Source: Endocalyx cinctus (lineage: Eukaryota > Ascomycota > Sordariomycetes > Amphisphaeriales > Apiosporaceae). Taken from it: DNA of 64,000 nucleotides. The stretch covers positions 1,488,001 to 1,552,000 of the forward strand of contig BCKC01000006.1 in the NCBI GenBank assembly GCA_001600455.1. The letters run 5' to 3'. A program made the translations under genes and the position numbers. This document shows positions 33,656-46,113 of the stretch, in pieces; the stretch's first letter is position 1; every line of letters begins with the position of its first letter. The notes under the pieces are model-generated. The model did not search any database and had not been told where the DNA came from. It saw only the letters and a program-made list of their open reading frames with translations.

Positions 33656-34036
33656 TCATATTTGAAAACCGCTCTCTTCATGAGCTAGCATAAATGCAGT
33701 TGAGAGCTCTTCTAGATCGGCAGAGATGGATAAAATGGGAAGTACTAAATCTTCAGACGTCTGTAAAATTGGCGACGATATCGTCTCAAAGATATCTCTG
33801 TAGACCGCGCCTCGGTGATGGCGTTCAACCATGCCCCACAATAGATTTGAGCAGGTAGTAAGGGTTGACTGGGCCTCGGTAAGGGAAATATCTAAAGTCC
33901 CTTGGGCGAAAGTGACATTTACGCAATAAATTAGCGCGATGCCAGCTCTGAAGAGATTATGCATAGCCCGCCAATAGAAACGTAGTTTGCCTCCCCGGAA
34001 ATATACATAGGGTGATGCGTAAATGGCGGCATCTGG
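33656..34036 (-). pseudogene. C-terminal remnant of a fungal (Zn2Cys6-type) transcription factor
   Basis: The open frame reads ...WRAMHNLFRAGIALIYCVNV, then TCSNLLWGMVERHHRGAVYR and DIFETIS before the stop at 33656. This matches the pattern at the C-terminal end of the fungal-specific transcription-factor domain (RAGxxLIYC ... CSxxLxxMxERxxxxxxYRDxFE). No Zn2Cys6 motif or upstream exons are visible; the frame is closed by a TGA at 34037-34039, and upstream DNA shows no continuation. I infer a truncated, decayed regulator gene of about 125 codons left. It could also be the last exon of a gene with long introns, but 1.5 kb upstream shows nothing similar. Confidence 0.55.
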
Positions 34037-35640
34037 TCAGGTATCTTATCTGCTACCAGGGTCCAGAGGCCTTGCCAAGATCGGTGTAGTATACTACTCA
34101 CAGTGTGCTCTTATACTGCACCAGAAAATACTTCGATGGATAAAACTATTTTGGATTATACCTTCGTATAGGTTGCCTGGGGCTAACTTCGAGTCGTTAG
34201 TAATTACAGGAGCCTCTGATGCCTAATCAATAAGCCGTTGACGCATAAATACTGTCACGCCAAGTAGAATAATTAAGAATTACACCATTCGATGGTTAAC
34301 CTTGCCCCAGTTTCAGTGGAGGTAAAAGATCAAATTAGAAGGGACAATTACCAAGTAGATGTGAAGATATTGCGTACTGTAGTGATTATCAAGGTCTAAC
34401 CTACTCCTAGGTTAGTACGTCGGTAGATCCGAAAGGTGGAGCCATGAGCTGGGTACATATCGGATGCAGGTTGATAAAGGGCATTAGGTTGGATTCCGAA
34501 TAGGATCCCGGGAAGATGTGTCGATTTTAAATGGATCTTAAACATCAACGGCGGTTTCAACGCCATCACCGATTATTCAACATCGTGATTAAGTACACGT
34601 GAGTGGTTTGATCAGAGTTTTCAAGTGGTCCATTCGGCTAATGTTCGGCGAGCATTCGCCTTACGTCAGCTCCTAGCTTTAGCAATCGGGCTCTGAACCT
34701 TAATCCCTTATATATCTTCTTTTGTTGATTTATAACACTGATGAAGCTTACTCGGCTTACCCCGACTTACCCACAGCTCAGGTTAAAATAGCATCGGCTC
34801 AGGATCATACACGACAAAGGAAATTGCTTATGGCAACTTTTGGGTGTGACAATTATCTGTTGCTTTAGAATAAGACGTATCTCTGTAATAAGGCCTATGA
34901 CGCAGCCTCGTCAGTTGACATCCCCACGGTAGTTTACTGTTAAACCTATATATGGACTTAGCCCGCGAGACAAGCGGGGAGATCTCCTTTTGCGTAACAT
35001 TTACTGATATAGAAGACTGACTCGATTCTCTACCAGGATATAGATGTTGTCGTATTTAGACATAAGCGCTGCATCGTAGATATCTCCAGAACTATCAATG
35101 CCGTACGATACACTAATTACTTTGCATGAAAAGTTGTAACTTTTAACATGGGAGGTATGCTGATGGTATACCCGTAGTATCACCTGTATTTAGCATCGTG
35201 CTCATTTTATCAACATTCCTATCCTCCACAATACTAAATATAAAACATCATGTATTAGATTAGAAGAAGTGTAGGTATAGATCATATGTCTGATATACAA
35301 TTTGCAACACAAAGTTTTCTTGTAATGCTCAATAGATACTGGCTACATTGGCATATTCAGAAGCTGCATCCCAGGGGCGTCTCGACCATGATACCCTTTG
35401 TGCCGGAAGTATGAACTTACAGACTTTGAAAAGACAGCTGGGTAGCAAATTTCTTAGTTCCCAAGGCTGAAGATATCTGATAAGAGGTCTTCCTCTTGTC
35501 TGCAACTTTGTAGATACTTCACACATTATACTTTCTCGGCGATGGAACCCCAAGCCTACCAACCTGAAAATGCGGGTACGGGGCTACCTTATAAGCCTTA
35601 TATATTAAAATAAGTGCCTGTTTCCTCAACAAACACATAG
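34037..35640. other. Gene-free region between regulator remnant and tRNA
   Basis: 1.6 kb with no convincing gene. The minus-strand frame 35329-35562 (77 codons) has no recognisable motif. No repeats of note. Confidence 0.5.
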
Positions 35641-35790
35641 GGACTCTTGGTGTAGTGGTTAACACACTGGGTTTCAACATCCTAGGTCATTTCTGGAGAT
35701 TGATACCATGCATGTCATGCATATCAATGCTCTGATTGGGCGGATTTTGGAAACTCCCAGAGATCGTGGGTTCGACTCCCACAGAGTTCA
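35641..35790 (+). tRNA. tRNA gene with a 77-nt intron; anticodon reads UCA (opal-reading) by standard spacing
   Basis: The acceptor stem GGACTCT pairs with AGAGTTC (35783-35789, one G-U); the discriminator is A. The D arm is GTGT/ACAC, the anticodon stem CTGGG (35667-35671) pairs with CCCAG (35756-35760), and the T arm is GTGGG-TTCGACT-CCCAC. The A box TGGTGTAGTGG (35648-35658) and B box GGTTCGACTCC fit Pol III consensus exactly, and a nine-T terminator follows at about 35792. With the intron placed after position 37 (35678-35754), positions 34-36 are UCA at 35674-35676. The intron holds a strong hairpin (ATTGAT and ATGCATG arms against CATGCAT and ATCAAT). GTTTC at the loop pairs with GAAAC at the intron's 3' end, as in pre-tRNA anticodon-intron helices. 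A one-base shift would give UUC (Glu) but breaks the stem. tRNA identity is uncertain. Confidence 0.8.
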
Positions 35791-38700
35791 ATTTTTTTTT
35801 CTTCTTTTATTTATTTCATATGATTACCTCTTCTTCCTTTATTTATTTTATTCTCATTTTATTTACATTTATTTACATACTATGTTTTGATGATGTTGAC
35901 TTGACTGTATTATCTATCTATTCTTTATACACAATACTGTCAATCCACCTTAGAGACCGTAGCATTGGATTCTATCTAGATAACATTGTCCTTACATATA
36001 TCATTCTTGTTTGCTTGCTTCCTTCCATCTAGCCCTTTCTTCAAAGGAGATGACAATGGTATAGTCGAGCAATACTAGTGCTAGCTCAGCATCAGCATCA
36101 TTGAGAATATTCCACTACTACTACGGAAATGTTCCCATGTCGAGTAAGTATAATTAGTCATCTATGATAGCCGACGATCGAGAAATCTCGAAAAAATACC
36201 AGTATGGACACTCACAAGCTGACAAAATTTGCATTTTAGTAGTCTTGTTACTTGCAAACTTACTAACATATCGACACTCTTAGTGCAAACATTTTACGAA
36301 ATTCGAATCCTTCCTATGACGGTGATGTTCAACAGCTCATATCAATCGTTCACTACATTTTCCGTAATCACTCGGCAAAGACCGCCATACCTACGAAAAC
36401 CGCCATGCAATGAAGCACCTGTACAGCAGGTTGAAGATTTACAATCACGACAATGGACCTCACCACCGCGGCCTAATAAACCAACACTAGCAGGTTATAG
36501 AAATACTGCCATTCCATGCATGTTGGGGGCAGCCTCGCGACTTTCTCCTTCAGTTCAAACAGGCAGAAAAAATTCCGTTCCAAACAAAATTCAGTAAACA
36601 GTTTCAACAGTAATTAGTGAGTTAATCTATGACATCCTAGGTCGTTACGGTACGACTATCCATCGAAGATTCTCTATAGAGAATGGGAGGCAAGCAAACC
36701 ACATTGTGACTAATTTCAGATACTTCGACACAGTTACGAGTTTCGCCACCGAGCCGACCGAGATCGTCAAACCCCTTTGCCTACCGGAACACTATTCCGC
36801 TCTCTAAACAATACATTTTGAAACCCAGCCCTTCATCCGGCGTGCGTTATACAATGGCGATACCATTCTTGCCCATTCTTTGGTACCGGAGCGTTGACTT
36901 GGGGGGAGAAAAGAAATCTTGGAGGGAGGCAGAGAAACCGACATTCCCGACTACGCTGAACATAGACGATCTCGCTTCCTGAATTTCCGAGAAGAGAGAA
37001 GCAGGGAAAGTTGAGGAGGATTGTACATTCTATTCCACAAAACAGAGCTCGTCGTCAACTTCGCTGGCTGATGACTGGATTGTACATTAATATTTGAAAG
37101 ACCTTGGCGACTGACCGGTTCCCGCGACGTTCAACCGGATCGCACGAGCCAAAAGGGAACTGGATCGGCGTACGGTGGCGCAAAAGGGGGAGCAAGACCG
37201 GCCGGGAATCGAATTCGACGACAGCGTTCATATTACGAGACTTGCATTGTGGGGTGGTTTGCGGCCTGATGGCTTATGCTACCCCAAGGGACTCAGGGGG
37301 AAAAGGAAAAAGCGGGATGAGACGATCGCCTCGCATATGATGTGTTTTACCTTTCAGCTTGGACTCGGTAAAATGGCAGATTACTAAATCTCGTGGGCTT
37401 CGTTTTCTTCGTGTGAAACGAACATAAGAACCCAAATCACGTATTTATCGAAGACTTATGAGTCTAGAACGACGAAAGGAACACAGAAGTTACACGAGTA
37501 GGAGACCAAATACAACAGGTAAGATATACTAAACAGGCCAGCCAAGACAGTAGCGCATTAGAAATATATGACTGACTACCCTTATCTTACCATCGCATAG
37601 ATATTCTACCCCATGATCACTCCAAGAAGAGAAAGCCGACCATGGATATCCCAATCCTGATAAGTCGTACAGCTGAAATAACTACCAAGGGAATCCCACG
37701 AAAAGTTTGGTTGAAGGTCAAAGGTCACATATTCCGTCTCGCGGTATCTCCAATTCCCGCTCCATGGTGATGGAGTTCTTGCTTCCGTACTAGTAATCAC
37801 TATATCGGCCTTCATATAAATAACATGTATTCAGTCGCCAAGCTCCTCCACACCTACACAGACAACGGAAAAGGGGGCCGTTTTGCCGAGATTTTCTTTC
37901 GACGCCACTCTCCAAATTGTGGCTCGAACGTCGGCTTAGAATTGAGAAAGGGGAGAAGAATTAAAAAAAAAGATGGGAAGCCGATGTTTCAGTGATAAGT
38001 CCTCGGTGTCCGGAACAATTGAAAAGAATGTCACTGTTTCGTTGTCTAGCTAAGTAAGCAATATACGGCACTGCTTGGTGTTGGCGCTGCTATGCATATG
38101 GAACCCGACTAGATTCCTCGCGCCTCCCTCTACGACGGCAGCATCGAATCCTACGCATACAAATATTCCCCGTCCACGATGGCCCTTGCACACCGGGGGA
38201 AAAAAATACGGGAATTACATCCGAAGAAATCAGTTTTAAGAAATGGCATTATAGAAAATGAAAATGGCATTTCGGAGAATAAAAAAAAAGTACACGACTT
38301 CAATATGGTCAAAGCGGGTTATCCTCAATATTGTTTTTTTTTTTTCTCTCTCTCTTCCTACCTCACCGCTATTCAAAGTGAATTTTTCTTTTTTTAAATT
38401 ACGGAAGCGCCACCTCGTCGAGAATGCGCAGACGTATTTGCATTAATTCCGGCAATAGTAACAATAGTGACGGTAACGGGGGGTAACGGGTCACCGGGAA
38501 ATGAAGGCGCGTGGGCAAATATAGTAACGGAAGACAGAGTTGCCGCGCGGAAGCGGAAGCGGGCGTGTATAAACCTATTCCCTGCCCAGTTCTTGCACTA
38601 TTTATTTTCCCAGAAATTCGGGCGTTTAAGAGAAGAAAAGTGGCCCGCACCCATAGAGTTTGTTATGTTGCTGCTGGCTTGCTTTTTTTTACCCTTGCTT

Positions 38701-41700
38701 GTCCCGAGTATGGTTGTGGCTTTGTATTGGTTCTAGAGCCGCTTCGGCGGCAAAAGAATAGGGGCAAATAACATTGGATCCAGGGACCCGGAGGCAACCG
38801 GGCGGCAACCTGTACTAGCCAAAAATAAAAGACAAGGGATCAAAAGCAAAAACACCGTGTTTTTTTTTTTTTCTCACATAACACGAGGTTAGCGGTGAAT
38901 AGTATATAGATCACTGCTAAAGATTAAGCATATGTATTATTTTCTTATTCTTTGTTTCATATAATCTTGGTCTGCATGCGACAGTTTTATTGTGTAATAG
39001 TGTAGAGGTTACGCGGGCGCGTGCAGTAGTACTAAGTCATGAAAGGGTCTGGCAGTAGAAGTTCGAGCAAGCGAGCGGGTAACAGATACTAATTTTACAT
39101 ACTTGTTTATACATAGTAATTACACTGTCGCGCGCGTAGGTATGTATATGTTTTCCTTATTCATATTAAGGAATATTGTATCAGGGCGAGTAATTTTAAT
39201 ATGCGCGTGTATTGAAACCGGCGGCTACGCAATGTATAGACAATCATCAAATTGAACCCCTTTAATTATCACTTGCATCTGTTGAAGATTAACACTTACC
39301 TATGCCAACTCAATAGCACTAGTTATAGCGTACCTCACTCCCAAGCCTCAAATAAGCCGCGCGCTCATCCGCACACGCACCGCATCGCATTGCATCGCAA
39401 CCTGAGGAAAGCGGTAATACCAGGCGTAAACAGAAACGAGGACCCAAGCTGAGGGTAAAGGGGGCGTGCCGTTAGTAGAATAAGTAATTATCTGCCTCCC
39501 TCCTTTTCGCCTTTTTTGACTGGCATATACTACATAACCTACCATATGAGGAACGTTACTGAAGAATAGTGCAAGTCTTTCCTAACGGCTTGCCCGTCTC
39601 GTCTCGGCCTTGTACCCGGCGTCATTTGCGAGACATGCACAATTCCCGCCGTGTCCGGGAGGGATATTCATCGAATAAATAATTCAAAATGATATGACCT
39701 CTAAGCCCGATTATCTATTTTCTCATGCAACCTTCTATTTACGTACCCAGAGTATACTAGAAATATAGAAATCCGAATCAAAAAAAAAAAAAAAAATTAA
39801 AAAGATTATTATGGATTCGCCGTAATTGGATGTAATGAAGGATCTCCCAGAATTGGTGGTGTTATTAGGTAGTATGCCTCGGTGCCTCGCTCACCCCAAG
39901 GTTGCATGCATATTTACACTATATATACTAAGTAAGCTACCTGGGGCACAGGCAGACAGGGCATAATGTGTAGTATATAGAAAATATTAGGTACGGTGTA
40001 CCTATGCGCATATACGAGGGCGTTATGTTCGCACGTACGGAAACAAATATGGCTGAGATTTATGCCTCTTCGTCAATGTAATCGACGAATCTTCAAAAAC
40101 ATAAGTGTCGCAGTGCAGTAATGTAGGTAAAGGTAATCTTTCGCACTCGTACTCGCAGGGCATAAAACTGTATAAGCATAAAATGACTCCTTCTACCGGC
40201 GTTGGGCTAATCCGGGTGGCTGATTTGAGACCCTCCCAAAGATTTTCCATCTACCTTACCCAATACCATAACCAGTCTTATCCTAACTGCTAAGTTGCTA
40301 AGCTGCCAAGGCGTTGGGGATGACGTGAATGTCAAGTTAACTAGCCAATCTAGCGTCTTAGCAAATAAGCAACAGCATCCGTATCGAGTATTAGGGTTAG
40401 CGCAGCGCAGGGCAAGCTGGGCTTATGCGTGAATAGTAACCCTTGTTCTTTTTTGTTCTTATGTTTCATATGCTTAGTTTACATATTTCATTTGCCGAGG
40501 AATAATCGAGAGATCCAGGCATCTCGGGATTGAGCGAAAAGTATGGTAATCAATCTGTTCATTATAAATCCGAGGAAAAGAAAAAAGAGGGTGCCTAAGC
40601 CTTTTGATTCGTGGGGGTGAGCCGAGACATACTCCGTCCAAGCCACATCGTTCTGCCGTAGAGAGTGGGTTTTTTTTTTCCCCATCTTCTAGCGTACGTA
40701 TGCCGAGTGGAGCGTAAAAAGAATCCCGGTATCCTGCCAACTGCGTACTTCGTGTAAAGTCGTAATGTGGCTTGGCCCCGCCTCCTGGCCCTGCTGAAAG
40801 CTGTTGTTATCTATCATCTTTCAGGCAACACGATATATACTACAGGGGGAAGAGGGAGCAAAATAAGCATCGCCAAAGTTTGTTTGCATCGATACGGATG
40901 GTTTCCCTTTTTGGCCCTTGTTTTGTTGATTGTTGATTGATGATTCAAGTTTGCGTGATTTGAACCAACAAAACAACAAATTAGTCGTCATCTATTGAGT
41001 TCTAGCGCGCGTTATGACTACAGCCACATGAAGTCATGCAATACCCTGGACGTTCGTTGAAATTTTTCTTTTGTTCTGCTTTGATGCGTTGGCTCTTCGC
41101 CGAGCCATGTGTCTTTTGAACTAGTAGTTTTCTATCACAGGGCTTACTGAATCTTGTGAGATGCGGTAGATCATCCTGCGGATACTGGATGCATTGGCGA
41201 GCCAGACTTATGCGTAGAGACATGCTTGTCAGACTACCAGATTACCAGGCTATACCTATACGTAAGAAACTATATAATGAAATAGTGTATGCATACTACC
41301 ACCAAGAAAAAAAAATTATAATACCTTGCTAAGAAACTCTCGTCAGCCACCAAAGGCACACGCTCTCTTGACAGGGGATTTTTTGGTGTACCGTATGCAC
41401 GAAATACCATTGGATCACATGGTTTGGTCTAGTGGTTTGAATTTTAAGACCCTCACACCCAATCAAATTGCTCGAGGAAGTTGTTAGACGGAGCCATTCC
41501 GATATTCGCGTGGGATGGCCGTTACCGATAGCTTTCGGTAGTTTAGTGCACGGTAGTTTATGGGCCGGACACAGTGAAATCCTAGAAATCAGTTCGGCGG
41601 TGAACTCTTTGCCGTTGATATTCTATATGTACAAGTACATTCCTATGTGCGTCCAGTTCCACATGCAAATTGATCTACGGCAGGGTTATATAAGACAAAT

Positions 41701-44700
41701 AAGCATAGGTTTGCACAAGGCATAATGAAATGAACTAGGTATACGTATATGCCATCTATTGATGTTCTGTACATACGCCATAGTGTAGTGATACCCTAAG
41801 GTTGGCATATGACGATGATATTCACTTGATATTCAGGGGTGTTGAATGCCCTCTCAAAAACTGGCTCCTGAAAAAAAAGCAAGGAATCGGGAGGGAACCT
41901 TAGGTAATTAAAGTAAGATTTAAAATGGAAATTTCGTCGCACTGCCGCAGCGGTGTAGGATATATCTGGAATGTGCCCACGTAAATTAACAATGTTGACG
42001 TAGTATTTTCTTTTCACATTCCAGCTGAGGGCAATAGTGTGAATGGAAATAATTTGCTGCCTCAACAAGACCACAAAATCTAGTTTTTGCATTAGTGTCG
42101 ATAAGGATTCGCAGCCAAGACAACAGAGGCGAGCCACAAGCTAAGCTAGAAATCAGTTCTTCGGGCTATTCTTGAAACGTGGACACTGAAGATCGTTTTC
42201 ATCCGCCACACCAATCAAGATAAGAGCTGGGAAAAATCATAGTACGCAGTAAATATCACTGGTATATGTAGACTGGTATACTACTTAACTTTTTTTAATT
42301 AGTGCTAAAAAAAACTTTGCGTCCAATACCGTCAATCAAAAGCTTCGGTAATGAAATTTGTTGAATGATGATTTTCTTCTGACCCCTTAACGCGGGGTTT
42401 TCTGAGTCAGTGTTGAGCCAGCTGGTTATCGAAAGGGATAGGAGGGGTAAGCAAACCGGAACCTTTGACGAACACCTTGGCTCACGTGGAATGTGATCAA
42501 CTCATTCAATGTATACTAGTGTAGAGTCGTCAGTCGATCTTATCTTGATATTACGTGTGTATGAATTAGGATGGTTGACGATAAACCGTCGTTCGGTAAC
42601 CGTTCTTGCCCGGGTTATGCGGTCACTGGATCTTAAAGGTACTACTCTACTCTATATCTGCGTGCATTATACACAATTTCAAGTCAAAATAGAAACAATG
42701 CGCATTTACAAACACTAACGACATCGTGACCGCGTGTTAATTGATTCGTAATGCAAAGCATAAGGGGATTAAATGAATGTTTATGAAAAAGAGGGAGAAA
42801 AAAAAAAAAAACTGGGGAGCTTAAGTGTTCGTTTCGTTTCACCTTCGAGAGAATCCTTGACGTCGAGCACCAACTTCGGATGAAGAGACCGGAAATCGAT
42901 CCCCAATCTGGAGATCGGAAACAAATTAAAACAAGGAAAATCTACCAGATACAGTAGTGTAACTATGCCAGCCCATTATCAACGTGTCGAGTCTTTATTT
43001 ACATGGTTACTTACCACTATCTACGTCGCAGTACAAGACCATCATTTACGTACTTCATAACTCGATTTATCGGCTCACCCGTGGCCTATGGCGTGTTTCT
43101 TTCTTTTTGTTACCTGAATGAATGAGCTTAGTCACCGTTTCAAAAGCGAGGGTTTACACGACAACCATTTTTATTGATCGTTTCTTTTCCTGCGATTAAT
43201 CAAAATGTATATGTAGGTAGGATATGTGGCTTTACACGTCGTCTGGATAATAATAGCTTTGGTCGTGTCGAATGCGACCTGCCAGCCATCCGCCAAACTT
43301 TAATAGAATCAATAATACCTGCTGTCATGACTTGATTGGTAGAGTCGAGAATTGTTTAGAGATTTCATGTCAAGCTGTGGCGGTAACGGTTCGGACGCTC
43401 TGAATGGCTGGGCGAGTCGCGATAGGCTGCTTGACCCTGCCTTAGAGAACCCCTCGCGGTGTTTCATGTCTCGCAACTCTTGGCCACTCACACCAATGAA
43501 TCACCCGTATTCTGTCATCCACATCTTCAATCAATCAAAGGGATCATGCGGCGCATAGAGAAAGCTAACCTATCTGGCATGGATAGATTGTCCACTGTTA
43601 GCCATCCGTAGCCATTCAAGTCACCGCTAATCATCTCCTTTGGTGGTATTTGTCTGGGTATGAAGAAATTAACTGGTCCTGAATTCGAAGACCTCTTGTA
43701 TTCTTGTCTTAACTAGGGGATTCTGCATACAGACCAAATATAGCGACCTGGCGGGAAGGCTCTCGAGCTCGTAGAAACAATAGATATAATTACTCCTAAC
43801 TTCACATAGTCGTCGAATCTAAAAAATCCCTTGATCTGTATCCTTCCCTTTTATCTTATCCAAAAATCTAGATGATTTTCTTTTTTTTATTAGTATGAAT
43901 GGAATGAACTGGACGATACTTGAAATTACCGTTTAACCAAAGATTCATTGCCACGCACCTTATTCACAATTTAATACGAGCTTCTCCAATTGATCCACCG
44001 TATTTTATCGGCAACTAAGACTCAGGACAGTCTATACAAGCCTCAAAAAACAATACTATTAACAATTAATATTCATACATATCTTACACTTTTTTTTTTT
44101 GTTACTCCCTTAAGCTTCTTGACGAAGATTTTTTTTTTCTCATCACATTAAGGATTAAAGTGATATATATCACATCTTATCGACCCTCGTTCAAACTCTT
44201 GTCATCTGCAAACCAGGATACACAGAAAACATATTTGGTCGCACAACATCGAACGACTTTAATTACTGTCATCGCTAGGTTAATAAGTTTCGCGCTTCAC
44301 AAAATTTCAAACAATCGTTTAAGGATTTCTCGTGATATCATCACAAAAACCAATCAAGCCGGACGATTACTTTCTTTTAAGCATCTTTAAAATACGATAT
44401 TAATTTCAGTTGTGAATAACTGCGCCTTTCCGCCACCATTCACGGATACGTCAGCTCCATCTTTTTTATTCAGTGGATTCGATACTCGTCAGTGTTTTAC
44501 GCATATCTATATATCTGCGAACATTCATAAAACGTCTACGTCACATCGAGGCTTTTCCTGATTTTCTTTTTTTGTTACTCGAAATAACACCGCCGGTCGG
44601 AGGTAGATTAATATCAGAGTTGTCAAAAAAAAAAAAAAAAAAATAAGAGATAAAAAAAAAAAAAGAGCCGAGCCGAAAAACAAAACAAAATAATCGCTTT

Positions 44701-46113
44701 CAATTATTTACTACGTTGCGACGTCGGAAAACGATATTGAAACCGAATCAATAGCCATTTTTGAACATTGACGAAGAAGTACCTAGTAAACGGTCAAACC
44801 GCTACAGCTCAGTTCTTTTTAGCCAAGGATTACTCACCTTACTTTTTGACTTACAAAAACACTCGGTTCTGTGTCCCCGACTTCCAAATACATAGACCTT
44901 TTTTTCACCGTTCTCAGTGGATAACTCTCCATCCTGCCACCATACCAATTACAGTTTTCCTTTCATAGAACCAACATAACAACAAATTGTCAACTCCGGG
45001 GTAAATTTAACCTTTTGATAAATTTGGTTACTTATTCTGGACCGATTACTCCGACTCCGAGAGAGGCATAAAAAAAACAAAAACAAACACATAAAGAATA
45101 AAATAAATATTTGTGCACGGATTATTCCGACCCCCCTCTCCCCTCGTCGATTCTTAGAGTTTTTTTGACAAAAGATCGATAAAAAAAAAACACACAAACT
45201 AAGACAATCCCTGCCGGTCAAAGCCGATTCATACCCATCCAGTCGAAAAGGAATAGAGGTATAGGTATCGAGAGAAGGGAATAAGAAAACCCCCTGCATA
45301 CCTGCATACCTGCATACCTAATCGCACCTGACAGCTCTCGTTCTTTTTCGCTGTTTAGCCACCTCCTTGGAAAAGTATCATCCTCCCTGGACCCAACCAT
45401 CGACTCCACCACCTAAAGCAACTTACGTAGTACCAACCCCTAGGTACTCAAATCCAGCCCAAGCCCGCTACAAGGTCGCCTGCACACTAGCGTCAGCCGT
45501 CGAAGCCGCCCACGAGAACCTAGACCAGCCCTTGTAAAAGTACTTCGGTACTTCTTTTCATTTACTCAGGTACTTATTTTTTTAATCCTGCTCAGCCTCG
45601 ACTATCCACCCCTCACCCCTACACATCCCTGTTTAACGTATTCGTACTTAAAGTACCCAAGTACCGTTTTCATAAAGTATTTGTATTCGGTACAAGTACG
45701 CCTGAGTCGTTGGTTACTATTTCATTGATTCTGATATGACAATAGTCTACGCCTCGTGATACACCCCATACCATACAATACCATACACCTTTTTATACAT
45801 ACACCACATCCCACCACATCTTACCTCGTCCCATCTCATCCTTTCAACAAAACACACACACCCCCCTTTGGTAATCATATATTACCGACTTCCCATCCCA
45901 CCATCTTACTTCCTTCCCCAGCTTTTTATTTTCTTCGACTCGGACTCTTTAAGTCATCGAACAACTCGATCACATATTCCATTGCTCGGAATATTCTCTT
46001 CCCTTACTAACGTCGCTTGTTGAAGCTGGTCATCGCTTCACTAGAAGTACAACAACGTCGCCATCGCATACTTTTTCACATTATATACACACATATATAC
46101 GCAACCACGCAAT
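35791..46113. other. 10.3-kb gene-poor region
   Basis: I see no convincing protein gene. Open frames such as 36229-36597, 37104-37387, 38179-38446, 41796-42137 and 43309-43558 lack proper ATG context, homology-like motifs or splice-linked partners. Many homopolymer A/T tracts occur (e.g. 38335-38345, 39780-39797, 42789-42811, 44620-44642). From about 44.1 kb to 46.1 kb the plus strand becomes pyrimidine-rich and likely forms a long promoter and 5' leader for the cyclin gene, with a three-fold TACCTGCA repeat at about 45295-45320. A tRNA-like A box at 41428 has no matching B box. Confidence 0.5.

Noticed and set aside
36229..36597. 122-codon open frame on the plus strand
   Set aside because: It starts at a TTG; the first ATG leaves about 93 codons without a domain, signal peptide or splice partners.
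41424..41480. tRNA-like A box (TGGTCTAGTGG) on the plus strand
   Set aside because: No B box, acceptor pairing or terminator at suitable distance; at best a decayed tRNA fragment.
41796..42137. 113-codon minus-strand frame
   Set aside because: No recognisable motif, AT-driven composition, and no supporting context.
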